This document shows, piece after piece, positions 26,242 to 35,372 of a stretch of DNA of 38,539 nt; positions within the stretch are counted from its first letter, which is position 1, and the number at the start of each line of letters is the position of its first letter. The notes below the pieces were generated by a model. The model did not search any database and had not been told where the DNA came from. It saw nothing but the letters and a program-made list of their open reading frames with translations. This DNA is from Clostridia bacterium (GTDB lineage: Bacteria > Bacillota > Clostridia > Christensenellales > Borkfalkiaceae): the NCBI GenBank assembly GCA_029060985.1, contig JAIDSX010000054.1, positions 1-38,539 on the forward strand. The letters are read 5' to 3'. The translations under genes and the position numbers were made by a program.

Positions 26242-27286
26242 CGGGGACTAAAAATAGATACACGTAGTAAGCTATATAAAAACACAGGAACACTACGCCT
26301 GCGGGAATGCCCAGCCTGTGTTTATCGAAGAGCGAGAAGACGTACAAGAGAACGGAAGCGCCGAACGCCACAAGCGCGTCAACGAGGTTTCCTTGAATCG
26401 TAAATCCGAGCGGATGAAAGAGCGACGAAACGCCAGCGATAAGAAGAATATTGAAAATGTTGCTTCCGATGATATTTCCGACGGCGATATCCGTTTCCTT
26501 TTTGACCGCCGCAACGACGGACGTGACGAGTTCGGGAAGGGACGTTCCGATCGCAACCACCGTGAGCCCGATCACCCGCTCGCTTGCCCCTAACTTGACC
26601 GCAATATATTTTGCGCCGTCAACAAAGAGTACGCCGCCGCCTACGACCATGCCCAAGCCCACGAGCGCGAGGATGATGCAAAACCACAGCTTCTCCTGCA
26701 TCCGCTCAAACCAAAGCCCAACCTTTCCCTTGGGCTTTTTGGGCTTTTCGTCCTTCTCCTCTTTCACTTCTTCGGGACTTTCGAGAGGTTTTTGTTCGAC
26801 TTTCAGCTTTTCCGCTTTGAGCTCCTTCTTTGCACGAAGAAGCAAAACCGTCATATATGCGACGAGAACTGCAAGCAAAATCAACCCGTCCCACCATTCG
26901 ATTTGATATCCCCAAACGCCGAGCCCCACAAGGAGCGCACCCGATAAAAGAAGAACGGGCAGATCGAGGCAAAGAGAATTTTTCTTTACGGGGAGTTTTC
27001 GAATGAGGGAAGCAACGCCTAAAATAAGCAGAATATTGGCGATATTGCTGCCGACCACGTTGCCGACGGCAATATCGGTCGAGCCCTGCACCGCGCCCGT
27101 CACAGACACGGCAAGCTCGGGCGCGCTCGTGCCGAACGCTACGATCGTAAGCCCGATGATGAGCGGCGGGATCTTCGCCTTGTGCGCGATCCCCGCGCTT
27201 CCGCCGACAAACCAGTCCGCACCTTTCACTAGGAGGACAAGCCCTACAATGAGTAAAACGATCCACATGACAAGCAACCAATCCAT
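26234..27286 (-). CDS. Calcium/sodium antiporter (CaCA family, YrbG-like)
   Basis: Duplicated GLTIVAFGTSAPELAVS / GLTVVAIGTSLPELVTS and GNVVGSNIANILLILG / GNIIGSNIFNILLIAG. Confidence 0.93.
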   Translation of the reverse strand: MDWLLVMWIVLLIVGLVLLVKGADWFVGGSAGIAHKAKIPPLIIGLTIVAFGTSAPELAVSVTGAVQGSTDIAVGNVVGSNIANILLILGVASLIRKLPVKKNSLCLDLPVLLLSGALLVGLGVWGYQIEWWDGLILLAVLVAYMTVLLLRAKKELKAEKLKVEQKPLESPEEVKEEKDEKPKKPKGKVGLWFERMQEKLWFCIILALVGLGMVVGGGVLFVDGAKYIAVKLGASERVIGLTVVAIGTSLPELVTSVVAAVKKETDIAVGNIIGSNIFNILLIAGVSSLFHPLGFTIQGNLVDALVAFGASVLLYVFSLFDKHRLGIPAGVVFLCFYIAYYVYLFLVPVA

Positions 27287-27324
27287 ACGAAACCTCTAAG
27301 GCTTTCCGCCTTAAAATTATTTTC

Positions 27325-27432
27325 GCCGAAAGTCTTGTCATTCATGCGAACCGTAGCGACACGAAGTTTCCTTCGGGGTATGTTGCCGCAAACGCGTCCC
27401 TTAACTTTTAAGGAGGACTACTCCCTTCCGAC
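27325..27432 (-). promoter_or_regulatory. yybP-ykoY-like (Mn2+) riboswitch candidate
   Basis: P1 GUCGGAAG/CUUUCGGC directly followed by GGGAGUAG; GUCGCUACGG and UGACAAGACUU 3' elements; lies upstream of a cation antiporter. Confidence 0.6.
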
Positions 27433-27463
27433 TTACTTATTATAACAATCCTGAAAAATCCTG

Positions 27464-28054
27464 TCAAACGCTTTCCAAAAGGATTTTGAGCCCGATAAAG
27501 ACGAGAACGACCCCGCCCAAAATTTCCGCCTTGTCTGCAAGGAGAGCCCCCGCCCTTTTACCTACAAGCACCGCGATAAACGAAAGGACGAAGGTCACCG
27601 CGCCGATTACAAGCGAGGCGAACAGGGTGGGCAGTGCGAGCGTTCCGCTCGCTTCGAGCGCAAGCAGGGTGACGCCGACGGCGAGCGCGTCGATACTCGT
27701 AGCGAGCGCCTGAATGAATAATTTGAGCGCGCCGCTTCTTTTTTCCTTCTTCTTAAAAGAGGGGCTTCCCTTTTGCGCGAGCTCCTTCACGCATTCGTAA
27801 ATCATTTTACCGCCCAACACGGCGAGGATCACGAAGGAGAGAACGGGCGCGATCGTCACGATGAAACCGGTAAACGCCGTCCCCAGCGCGTAGCCCACGA
27901 GCGGCATGAAGAACTGAAACAGCCCGAACGCGCCCGCCGTCTCCGCCGCCTTGGAAAGCCGCATTTTAGGCTCGGTCATGCCGTTCGTCATACCCACAGC
28001 AACCGCGTCCATCGCAAGCGCCGCACCCAATAATATGATTTCGAGAATCGACAT
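27464..28054 (-). CDS. mntP: Manganese efflux pump MntP
   Basis: LGAALAMDAVAVGMTNG and ATSIDALAVGVTL duplicated motifs, 6 TM, about 196 aa. Confidence 0.93.
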   Translation of the reverse strand: MSILEIILLGAALAMDAVAVGMTNGMTEPKMRLSKAAETAGAFGLFQFFMPLVGYALGTAFTGFIVTIAPVLSFVILAVLGGKMIYECVKELAQKGSPSFKKKEKRSGALKLFIQALATSIDALAVGVTLLALEASGTLALPTLFASLVIGAVTFVLSFIAVLVGKRAGALLADKAEILGGVVLVFIGLKILLESV

Positions 28055-28083
28055 GGGCTACCCTCCTTTATGAGAATTAAAAA

Positions 28084-28222
28084 AGACTTACGCGCAATAA
28101 CCGCTTTGAAAGCGGATATTGCGCATAAGTCTCGTCGTTTCAGATAGCACCCGCGTGATTGCACGCAGAATGTGGATGATACCGCTCTTACCTTGATAAG
28201 AGCCGACTACTCCCCTATTGCA
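28084..28222 (-). promoter_or_regulatory. yybP-ykoY (Mn2+) riboswitch with terminator upstream of mntP
   Basis: GGGGAGUAG, CAUCC, GCUAUC..CGACGAGACUUAUG; terminator stem AGACTTACGCGCAATA.../...TATTGCGCATAAGTCT. Confidence 0.8.
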
Positions 28223-28225
28223 GAA

Positions 28226-29611
28226 TCATTCTATCACTTTCCCGTCTTTCTTGTCAAACACTTTTTCGCCGTAGCCGTATTTTTTCCGCATGGCGATAAA
28301 GAAGATCAAGGTGGTTGCAAACGCCAACACCTCCGCCGCCGTCGCCGCAAGCCATACTCCGTCGAGTTCCAAAAGATACGCCATTAAAAGCACTGCGCCG
28401 CATTGGTATACGAGCGATCTTATTGAGGAGATCGCACCCGACACGAGCCCGTTATTGAGCGCCGTAAAGAACGCAGAGCCGAACACGCTGAATCCCATTA
28501 AAAGATAGCAGAAGGAGTACAGCCGAATGCCCCTTCTTGTCATAAGGAAAATTTCTTCCGACGTTGCAAAAATTTTCGCAAAGGGCGAAGCGCACCCCTC
28601 GGCAAGCGCGGTGAGCAATATTCCCAGAACGGCGACGATCACGAAGCCCTTTCGTTTGAGGTTTTTAAGCTCCTCTTTATCGCCCGCGCCGTAGTGGAAT
28701 CCGACGACGGGCGCAGCGCCGAGCGAAAACCCGAAGAAGGTGTTAAAGAAAATCGTGCTCATGTACATGATGATCCCGTACGCGATCACGCCGTTGTCGC
28801 CTGCGATTTTCAAAAGCTCCGCATTATAAAGTATACTCACGACGGAAAAAGAAATGTTCGACAAAAGCTCGGACGCGCCGTTCGTGCAGGCGAGCACGAA
28901 GGACTTGAATTCGCATTTTGGCTTTGAAAGGTGCAGAAGACTGTTGTTTTTCTTGCGCGCAAAATAAATGATGGGCACGATCCCGCCGACCGCCTGACCC
29001 ACGAGAGTTGCCGCCGCGGCACCCGCGAGCCCCCACTTGAATCCGAGAATGAACACTGCGTCGAACACGGCGTTTACAAGCCCCGCGGCAACCGTGATCA
29101 AAAAGCCGAGCGTGGATTTTTCCGCCGTGATCATGAGGCTTTGAAAGGAATACTGCAACATGACAAAGGGCATTCCGCAAAGACAGATAAATCCGTATAG
29201 AATTGCTTGCTCCACCGTTTCGGGCGTTGCGTCCGTGCCGAGAAGATTTGCAACAGGTTTGAGCGCCGCGATTCCCACACCGCCGAACAGTACTCCCGCC
29301 ACGGCGACCGCGATAATAAGAAAGCTAAAATATCCGTTCGCCCGTTTTTCGTCGCCCTCGCCCAAGGTCTTTGCGATGAGCGCGCTTCCGCCCGAGCCGA
29401 TCATCATGCCGATCGCGCTTAAAATCATGATATACGGAAAGATGAGGTTTAAGCCCGCAAATGCGGCGTCCCCCACGACTTTGGATACGAAAACTCCGTC
29501 CACGATCGTGTAGATAGAGGTAAACACCGCCATAATGACGGACGGCAGTGTAAAGCGCAACAGCTTGCGATATGTAAAATGTTCCGAAAGTTTGATTCTT
29601 TCCCGTTTCAT
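28226..29611 (-). CDS. MATE family efflux transporter
   Basis: 12-TM; FTLPSVIMAVFTSIYTIVDGVFVSKVVGDAAFAGLNLIFPY and GSGGSALIAKTLGEGDEKRAN. Confidence 0.93.
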   Translation of the reverse strand: MKRERIKLSEHFTYRKLLRFTLPSVIMAVFTSIYTIVDGVFVSKVVGDAAFAGLNLIFPYIMILSAIGMMIGSGGSALIAKTLGEGDEKRANGYFSFLIIAVAVAGVLFGGVGIAALKPVANLLGTDATPETVEQAILYGFICLCGMPFVMLQYSFQSLMITAEKSTLGFLITVAAGLVNAVFDAVFILGFKWGLAGAAAATLVGQAVGGIVPIIYFARKKNNSLLHLSKPKCEFKSFVLACTNGASELLSNISFSVVSILYNAELLKIAGDNGVIAYGIIMYMSTIFFNTFFGFSLGAAPVVGFHYGAGDKEELKNLKRKGFVIVAVLGILLTALAEGCASPFAKIFATSEEIFLMTRRGIRLYSFCYLLMGFSVFGSAFFTALNNGLVSGAISSIRSLVYQCGAVLLMAYLLELDGVWLAATAAEVLAFATTLIFFIAMRKKYGYGEKVFDKKDGKVIE

Positions 29612-29628
29612 AAAACTTAACCGATTAT

Positions 29629-29664
29629 AAAAAAAGCGCGTCCCGAATTACGATCCGAGCGCAC
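29629..29664 (-). terminator. Attenuator-like terminator upstream of the MATE gene
   Basis: GUGCG-CUCGGA / UUCGGG-A-CGCGC (11 bp, one bulged A, 6-nt loop) followed by T7. Confidence 0.75.
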
Positions 29665-29728
29665 TCGACTTCTTTTCCGACTTTCCGACTGCGGTCGGAA
29701 GTCCTCCGAAGAACTCTTTAAGATTCAT
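29648..29728 (-). CDS. Leader peptide MNLKEFFGGLPTAVGKSEKKSSALGS upstream of MATE (not in the ORF track)
   Basis: ATG 7 nt after a consensus -10 box; last codons form the 5' arm of the terminator. Confidence 0.6.
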   Translation of the reverse strand: MNLKEFFGGLPTAVGKSEKKSSALGS

Positions 29729-29735
29729 TACAGGG

Positions 29736-29764
29736 ATTATATACAGACGCGTTATAATTGTCAA
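29736..29764 (-). promoter_or_regulatory. Consensus sigma-A promoter for the leader peptide/MATE unit
   Basis: TTGACA-N17-TATAAT on the minus strand. Confidence 0.85.
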
Positions 29765-29792
29765 TCATATAATGCGGCTATATAAAAATTTT

Positions 29793-30038
29793 TTATAAAA
29801 CCTTCAAAATTTCCGGCGTGCGCTTCACGGAACAGGGCGCGGTATTCGCCGTGCAGTTTTCCGTTTTCAAAACGACCCCTTCGCGCTCCTCGATATAATT
29901 GAACGGGACTAAAACACGGTCGCCCGCCTTTACGGGAAACGGACTTATAAACCAACGCGGCGCACCGTCCACTTCCACTTTGACGAAGGTGTAAATCTGA
30001 CCGTCTGCAATCACCCCGCCCGATAACGAATGAATCAT
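29793..30038 (-). CDS. Small hypothetical protein (81 aa)
   Basis: ORF with gagagg upstream of ATG; no family recognised. Confidence 0.55.
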   Translation of the reverse strand: MIHSLSGGVIADGQIYTFVKVEVDGAPRWFISPFPVKAGDRVLVPFNYIEEREGVVLKTENCTANTAPCSVKRTPEILKVL

Positions 30039-30219
30039 AGCAACCTCTCTTGTCGATTTTCTTTTTGAATGGTTATCTGCAATCTATTCCCGTCGAGCGG
30101 GACCCTGCGAGACTTGCGGCGGAAAATGCAGAGCGCGAATTCACTTCAAGCGGTAGCATTTTCACGACCTTAGCAACTCACGGAATTTTGTTTTGCGTAG
30201 TAAAAGAAAATTCCGTGAA

Positions 30220-31797
30220 TCAAAAGAGTGGCGCAAATACTTTTGCGATTTCCAAAATCCAGCGGAAAATCACGTTCCGCTTTGCCGATTCCTTCGTCTG
30301 CAATTCGGAGAGCGCGAAGGTCTCTTCAAAATCGACTTTCATCTCTTTGAGCGCCTTGGTCTTAAACATCAAAACGGCGTCCTCGTAGTGGTGCATCAAA
30401 GAGCGGTAGTCAAGATTGATCGTTCCCACAACGCCGATCTCGTCGTCGCACAAAAAGTTCTTCGCGTGGATAAAGCCCGGCGTGTACTCGTAAATCTTCA
30501 CGCCCGCCTTGATGAGCGCCATATAGTTCGAACGTGTGAGCGCGAACACGATTTTCTTATCGGGAATCTTCGGCGTGACGATTCTTACGTCCACACCCCT
30601 CTGCGCCGCAAGGCAGAGCGCCTCGCGCAGTCTGTAATCGATAATCAGATAGGGCGTCGTAATATAGACGTAATTCTTCGCACTGCCCAAAATGTTCAAA
30701 AAGACGTCCTCGCCGATCTGCCGCTCGTAAATGGGGCGGGGTCCCGAGCCGTACGCCTGCACGATCCCCTCGTCCTCAAACGCCTCGTATTCGGGAATAA
30801 ATTTTGCAAAATCCTCGTCCGATCTCTTTTGCATATTGTACATTCCGAGAAAGAGCAGGATAAGGCTCTTTACTCCCACGCCTTCGAGACGGAGAGCACT
30901 GTCCTTCCAATGCCCGTGCAGATGCAATTTGTTGATATACTCGTCGCCGAGGTTGAGCCCGCCCGTATAGGCGATCTTCCCGTCAACGACGACGATTTTG
31001 CGGTGGTCGCGGAAGTTGTGCACGTTCGTCACGACGGGCACGAACGGATTGAACTTCACGCACTTGATCCCCATTTTGCGCAGGGTGTTATAATATCTGA
31101 CGTGCACGCGGCTCATGCTTCCGATATCGTCGTACATGACGCGCACCTCGACGCCCGCATTTACCTTGCGCCTCAAAACGTCTAAAACCGCGCTCCACAT
31201 TTCCCCCTTCGCGATAATGAAAAATTCGAGGAAGATATACTTTTCCGCACGCTCCAAATCCTGCAAAAGCGCGTCGAAAAAACTTTCGCCGGAGGGAAAG
31301 TATTGCGTTTTGGTATTCGCATAGGCGACTGCGGAAGGCGTTGCAAGCGCAAGCGCCTCGCTGATATCGGCGCGGCTTTTGAGCGTTTCTTCGAGGTACT
31401 CCTTCGGAAGAGCGCGGCTCTGAAAGCGCTTCATCCTTTCGTAGAGAAGCCTGTACCGCCTTTGCTGTAAGCGCGTAATGCGGTTGTGCGAAAAGACGAT
31501 ATACATGGCTACCCCCAACGCGTTGAGGGTAACGATGCAGAGGATCCACGGGAGCTTTGTTTCGGGAAGCATATCGCGATTGACCACGTTCAATACGGCG
31601 ACTACTTCCGAAAGCCAGGCGAGCGCAACGAGCGCGTAATATAGATAGACGGTATACTCGGGAAGATAGTGATCGAAAAGAAGGAGCGACATATAAATCG
31701 CGCCTCCGATCAGCGCGACCGTGCCCAGAAATATCAAAATGATCGTCAGCGCGACGAACGTAAACCGGCTGAACAGTTTTTTGAAAAATCTTCCCAT
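30220..31797 (-). CDS. cls: Cardiolipin synthase (PLD family)
   Basis: Two HKD motifs (FRDHRKIVVVDGKIAYTGG; FIHAKNFLCDDEIGVVGTINLDYRSL); N-terminal TMs. Confidence 0.93.
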   Translation of the reverse strand: MGRFFKKLFSRFTFVALTIILIFLGTVALIGGAIYMSLLLFDHYLPEYTVYLYYALVALAWLSEVVAVLNVVNRDMLPETKLPWILCIVTLNALGVAMYIVFSHNRITRLQQRRYRLLYERMKRFQSRALPKEYLEETLKSRADISEALALATPSAVAYANTKTQYFPSGESFFDALLQDLERAEKYIFLEFFIIAKGEMWSAVLDVLRRKVNAGVEVRVMYDDIGSMSRVHVRYYNTLRKMGIKCVKFNPFVPVVTNVHNFRDHRKIVVVDGKIAYTGGLNLGDEYINKLHLHGHWKDSALRLEGVGVKSLILLFLGMYNMQKRSDEDFAKFIPEYEAFEDEGIVQAYGSGPRPIYERQIGEDVFLNILGSAKNYVYITTPYLIIDYRLREALCLAAQRGVDVRIVTPKIPDKKIVFALTRSNYMALIKAGVKIYEYTPGFIHAKNFLCDDEIGVVGTINLDYRSLMHHYEDAVLMFKTKALKEMKVDFEETFALSELQTKESAKRNVIFRWILEIAKVFAPLF

Positions 31798-31821
31798 ACT
31801 TTTTTTGATTATTTCCCTAAT

Positions 31822-32316
31822 TTACCAATGTAAACGGTGCAGGTTTCCGCTTTCGTTTAATCCTTCGAATTTGTTCTGCCTGAGCCCCTCATACACGGCG
31901 ATCGCAACCGAGTTCGAAAGATTGAGGGAGCGGCTCTCTTCTATCATGGGAATGCGCACGCACTCTTCCTTGTGCTTGACTAAAAGCTCCTCGGGAAGTC
32001 CTTTCGTCTCCTTGCCGAACACAAGGTAGTCCCCCTTTTGAAAGCTCGCCTCCGTGTAGGCGCGGGGCGCTTTGGTCGTGAAGTAAAAGAAGTGCGCACA
32101 TTTATCCGCCGAGGCAAGCACCTCTTCGAAGCTATTGTGCACGACTACTTGAACGAGATTCCAATAATCGAGACCCGCCCGCTTTAACTGCTTGTCCGAA
32201 ATTTCAAAGCCGAGCGGCTTTACGAGGTGCAGGGTGCACCCCGTCGCGGCGCAAGTGCGCGCGATATTGCCCGTGTTCTGCGGAATTTCCGGCTCGACTA
32301 AAACGATATGAAACAT
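31822..32316 (-). CDS. trmL: tRNA (cytidine(34)-2'-O)-methyltransferase
   Basis: MFHIVLVEPEIPQNTGNIARTCAATGCTLHLVKPLGF, GLDYW, FGKETKGLPEELL, IPMIEESRSLNLSNSVAIAVYE. Confidence 0.93.
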   Translation of the reverse strand: MFHIVLVEPEIPQNTGNIARTCAATGCTLHLVKPLGFEISDKQLKRAGLDYWNLVQVVVHNSFEEVLASADKCAHFFYFTTKAPRAYTEASFQKGDYLVFGKETKGLPEELLVKHKEECVRIPMIEESRSLNLSNSVAIAVYEGLRQNKFEGLNESGNLHRLHW

Positions 32317-32433
32317 AGAGTTTTTTCCCTCATTTATCATGCGTAAAATCTTCTTTTTTAGATTACATTTTTTTGCCCTGTTTGTCAACGGTTTGACTTT
32401 TCTTTAATCAAATTTTCATTTTTCGGAAACGTT

Positions 32434-32466
32434 AAAAAACCGAACGGAGTTCCCGTTCGGTTTTTT
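32434..32466. terminator. Terminator
   Basis: AAAAAACCGAACGG...CCGTTCGGTTTTTT. Confidence 0.9.
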
Positions 32467-32479
32467 TATTCGTTAGTAC

Positions 32480-34474
32480 TTATCTGATATATTTGCCGCC
32501 TTCGCCTTCGCGGATACGGAACATCTGGATTTCGTCGCCGCTCATTGCGTCAACGTACACTAAGAAGGTGTCCGTTTCGGTGTAGCAAGCGATTTCGTAA
32601 GCGAGTACTTCTTCGTCGTTAATCGCAATCAACGTAAGATTTACTTCATAGGGAGTAAGGTCTTTGCTGATGACATCAAGCGCCGCGTTCTCGCCGACTT
32701 CAGGCTCGGAGAAGCTGCGTTCGGTATGGTTGAAGAGATAACCCGAAGCGTCGATACCGACGACTCTGCCCTTCTCTTCGCACACGCGCACCTTAATGGA
32801 TTCGGGGTATACGCGTACGCCGCCCTGCTTGCTCACGTAAGTGATATTCGCAACCATGCCCGTATCGGAGAGGAAGCTCGCCTCTACGTCCTTGATTCCG
32901 AGCGAAGCAAGATATTCTCTTGCAAGCTGGTCGCAGGTCTCCAAATCGAAGTTCTTCTGGTGGCATTCTTCGTAAGTGTCGAAGAAGATAAGTTTGCCGC
33001 CGTTCTTCGTGATTTCCGCATAGATTTCGTTACCGTTCTCGTCGGTCAGAACGAAGTTATAAAGTCCTGCGCCGTGCGCCGTGCCCTCGCCCGTCATGCG
33101 GGTTTCAGTGACGTGATAGCCGTTGAAGTAATCCTTAACAAGCTGTTCGGCGCGTTCCGAAGTGATTTCCTCCTGCTTTGTAAGCTGGTTTTCGCCTACG
33201 TTGCCTTCCCCCGAGAATGGCGCGTCCACAATATTTTCGGGGTCTTTATGCGTGCCCTGTCCCGCTTCGGAGAACTTGTTCTGCATATCGCTCTTGCCGC
33301 CGTTCATGAATGCGTGAAGATCGCCGTCATCCATGTTCATAACGATGTCGTTGAGCTCGTTATAGAGCGCCGAGTTGACTTCGTAGAGATAGTTCACGGT
33401 GTTGAGCTCGGTATCGGTGAGCGTCTTGCCCGAGGCGAGCTTGTTAAGAAGCCGTCTTGCATAGCTGCCCGTGCGGTTGACGAAGGACGAGATATCCGTG
33501 CTCGTCGCAGAGTCCACGGGAATGCGTTCGAGCGCGCTCTCCATGAGCTCGCTGTCTACAAGGAGGTCGGTCAACAGCTTGCGCTGTTCCTCGCTGCCCG
33601 TAGAAACTCTGAGCTTCGAAAAGTTGTTGTCCATATCCTCGGATACGGAGACCATTTCGTACAGCGTGGAACGATACCCGCTTGTAGCTTCCATATCCAT
33701 TTCGTTCATGCGCACCGCGCCCGCAGTCACTACGGTCGCAAGCGCAAGAGCCGCCGTGCCCAGAGAGATAACCGCGGCAAGCCAGCCGCCGAAGCCGGGC
33801 GCGTGCTTTCTGCGCTCCGTATTTTGTTCGCGCTTGTGCTTTCTGTTTTCCGCCTTTCTCTCGCGCGCCGCTTCCCGCGCCGCCGCCTTTCTCTCGCGCG
33901 CCTTGTCGCGTGCTTCGTGCTTTTTACGGCGAAGGGCAATGCGCTCCTTCTTCTCACGGGCGATACGCTTCTGCTTTTCCGCTTTGGATTCGTTTTTCAG
34001 CATTTCGCGCCGCGCCGCCTTTTCTGCGCGCTGTTCGAGCTTTTTCTCTTTGAGCGCCGCCTTCTTTTCCTGCTTTGCCTGAATGCGCTCCGCCTTCTTC
34101 TCTTTCAGCGCCGCCTTTTTCTCTAACTTCTTCGCTTTGAGAGCGGCTTTCTTTTCGAGTTTCTTCTCTTTGAGCTTTGCGCGCTTCAAGAGCTTCTCTT
34201 CCTTTTTGGCGGCCTTCTTTTTCGCTGCCGCAAGCCGCTTTTCGGCAGCCGCCTTTTCCTTTGCTTCCGCCTTCTTGCGCTTTGCTTCTTTCTTTGATAA
34301 TTTGAGTGCGGGCTCCTTCTTCGGCGTGGATTTCTTTACGCTCTTTTTCTTGGAAGCCGTCTTTTTCACGGGCTTTTTCGTCTCCGTTTTTTCGGCTTCG
34401 TAAGCGGTTTCCTTTTCCACTCTCTCTACTTTCTTCGCCCCGCTCGATACGTTTTTTCCGATTTCCTTTTTCAT
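32480..34474 (-). CDS. ypeB: YpeB-like germination protein with a long Lys/Ala/Glu/Arg-rich N-terminal extension
   Basis: Directly follows sleB; TM then MDMEATSGYRSTLYEMVSVSEDMDNNFSKLRVS and PepSY-like C-terminal repeats; about 225-aa charged N-terminus. Confidence 0.75.
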   Translation of the reverse strand: MKKEIGKNVSSGAKKVERVEKETAYEAEKTETKKPVKKTASKKKSVKKSTPKKEPALKLSKKEAKRKKAEAKEKAAAEKRLAAAKKKAAKKEEKLLKRAKLKEKKLEKKAALKAKKLEKKAALKEKKAERIQAKQEKKAALKEKKLEQRAEKAARREMLKNESKAEKQKRIAREKKERIALRRKKHEARDKARERKAAAREAARERKAENRKHKREQNTERRKHAPGFGGWLAAVISLGTAALALATVVTAGAVRMNEMDMEATSGYRSTLYEMVSVSEDMDNNFSKLRVSTGSEEQRKLLTDLLVDSELMESALERIPVDSATSTDISSFVNRTGSYARRLLNKLASGKTLTDTELNTVNYLYEVNSALYNELNDIVMNMDDGDLHAFMNGGKSDMQNKFSEAGQGTHKDPENIVDAPFSGEGNVGENQLTKQEEITSERAEQLVKDYFNGYHVTETRMTGEGTAHGAGLYNFVLTDENGNEIYAEITKNGGKLIFFDTYEECHQKNFDLETCDQLAREYLASLGIKDVEASFLSDTGMVANITYVSKQGGVRVYPESIKVRVCEEKGRVVGIDASGYLFNHTERSFSEPEVGENAALDVISKDLTPYEVNLTLIAINDEEVLAYEIACYTETDTFLVYVDAMSGDEIQMFRIREGEGGKYIR

Positions 34475-34487
34475 ATCTCCTCCTTAC

Positions 34488-35234
34488 TTAAATGGCAAAT
34501 ACGTGTTTGCCGATGGTCGTCACCGTCTGACGGGTGAAAATCCACGCGCTCGTAGACTTGGCGGGATTATAGTAGTAGATTGCCCCGTAGGTGGGGTCCC
34601 AGCCGTTCATCGCGTCGCGCGCCGCGTTGTATGCGGTTTGGTTGGGTTCGAGGTTGATCTGCCCGTCCGCAACCGCCGTAAAAGCGCCCTTCTGATAAAT
34701 GATCCCCGAGATGGTGTTGGGGAAGCTGGGGCTCTTCAAGCGGTTCATGATGACCGCGCCGATCGCAACCTGACCCGTGTAGCTCTCTCCTCTGCCTTCC
34801 GCGTAGATCGCCTTCGCCATAAGGTACAAATCGGACGAGCTGTAATTACCCGACGACGAGGGTTTGTTTTGAGAGTTCCCGTTGAGCGAGTTATACGATT
34901 CGTTCATGCCGAGCGCCGCGTAAGTGGATTTACCCACAACGCCGTCCGCCGTCAAGCCGTTCTTCTTTTGGAACGCGACGACCGCCTTTTTCGTTCCCGC
35001 GCCGTAGACTCCGTCTACCGCGCCCGAATAGTAGCCCCATTGTTTCAATCTGCGTTGAACTTCCTTGACTTCATTGCCCTTGCTTCCCTGACGGAGCACG
35101 GCGGCGTCCACCGAAAGTTCGATCGCTGTTTCGGCTGCCTGACGGTCGTGGCTTACTGCAATCGCCGTGACGGACGCCGCGGCGGAGGCGGTAAGAGCAA
35201 GCGTCAATGCGCCGATTGCCAAAAACTTCTTCAT
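34488..35234 (-). CDS. sleB: Spore cortex-lytic enzyme SleB-like (PG_binding_1 plus Hydrolase_2)
   Basis: LRQGSKGNEVKEVQRRLKQWGYYSGAVDGVYGAGTKKAV; LMAKAIYAEGRGESYTGQVAIGAVIMNR. Confidence 0.92.
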   Translation of the reverse strand: MKKFLAIGALTLALTASAAASVTAIAVSHDRQAAETAIELSVDAAVLRQGSKGNEVKEVQRRLKQWGYYSGAVDGVYGAGTKKAVVAFQKKNGLTADGVVGKSTYAALGMNESYNSLNGNSQNKPSSSGNYSSSDLYLMAKAIYAEGRGESYTGQVAIGAVIMNRLKSPSFPNTISGIIYQKGAFTAVADGQINLEPNQTAYNAARDAMNGWDPTYGAIYYYNPAKSTSAWIFTRQTVTTIGKHVFAI

Positions 35235-35337
35235 AATTTCCTCCTACGCACAATTTGAGCAGTCGGAAAAAATTTATGCGAAATTATTCCTACGTATTTT
35301 TCGTCCGCCCCGCGACGTTCCGCGGCACGCAAAAAAA

Positions 35338-35357
35338 GCGCACCCCGCAGGGTGCGC
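35338..35357. terminator. Terminator hairpin
   Basis: GCGCACCC-cgca-GGGTGCGC flanked by A/T runs. Confidence 0.75.
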
Positions 35358-35372
35358 CCTTTATTTGTAATC

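Noticed and set aside
32726-34126. Long plus-strand ORF (466 aa) opposite ypeB, and similar long antisense ORFs opposite the surface gene, sleB, ClC and ABC genes
   Set aside because: Shadow ORFs of well-supported minus-strand genes; no SD, no recognisable domain, composition reflects codon bias of the opposite strand.
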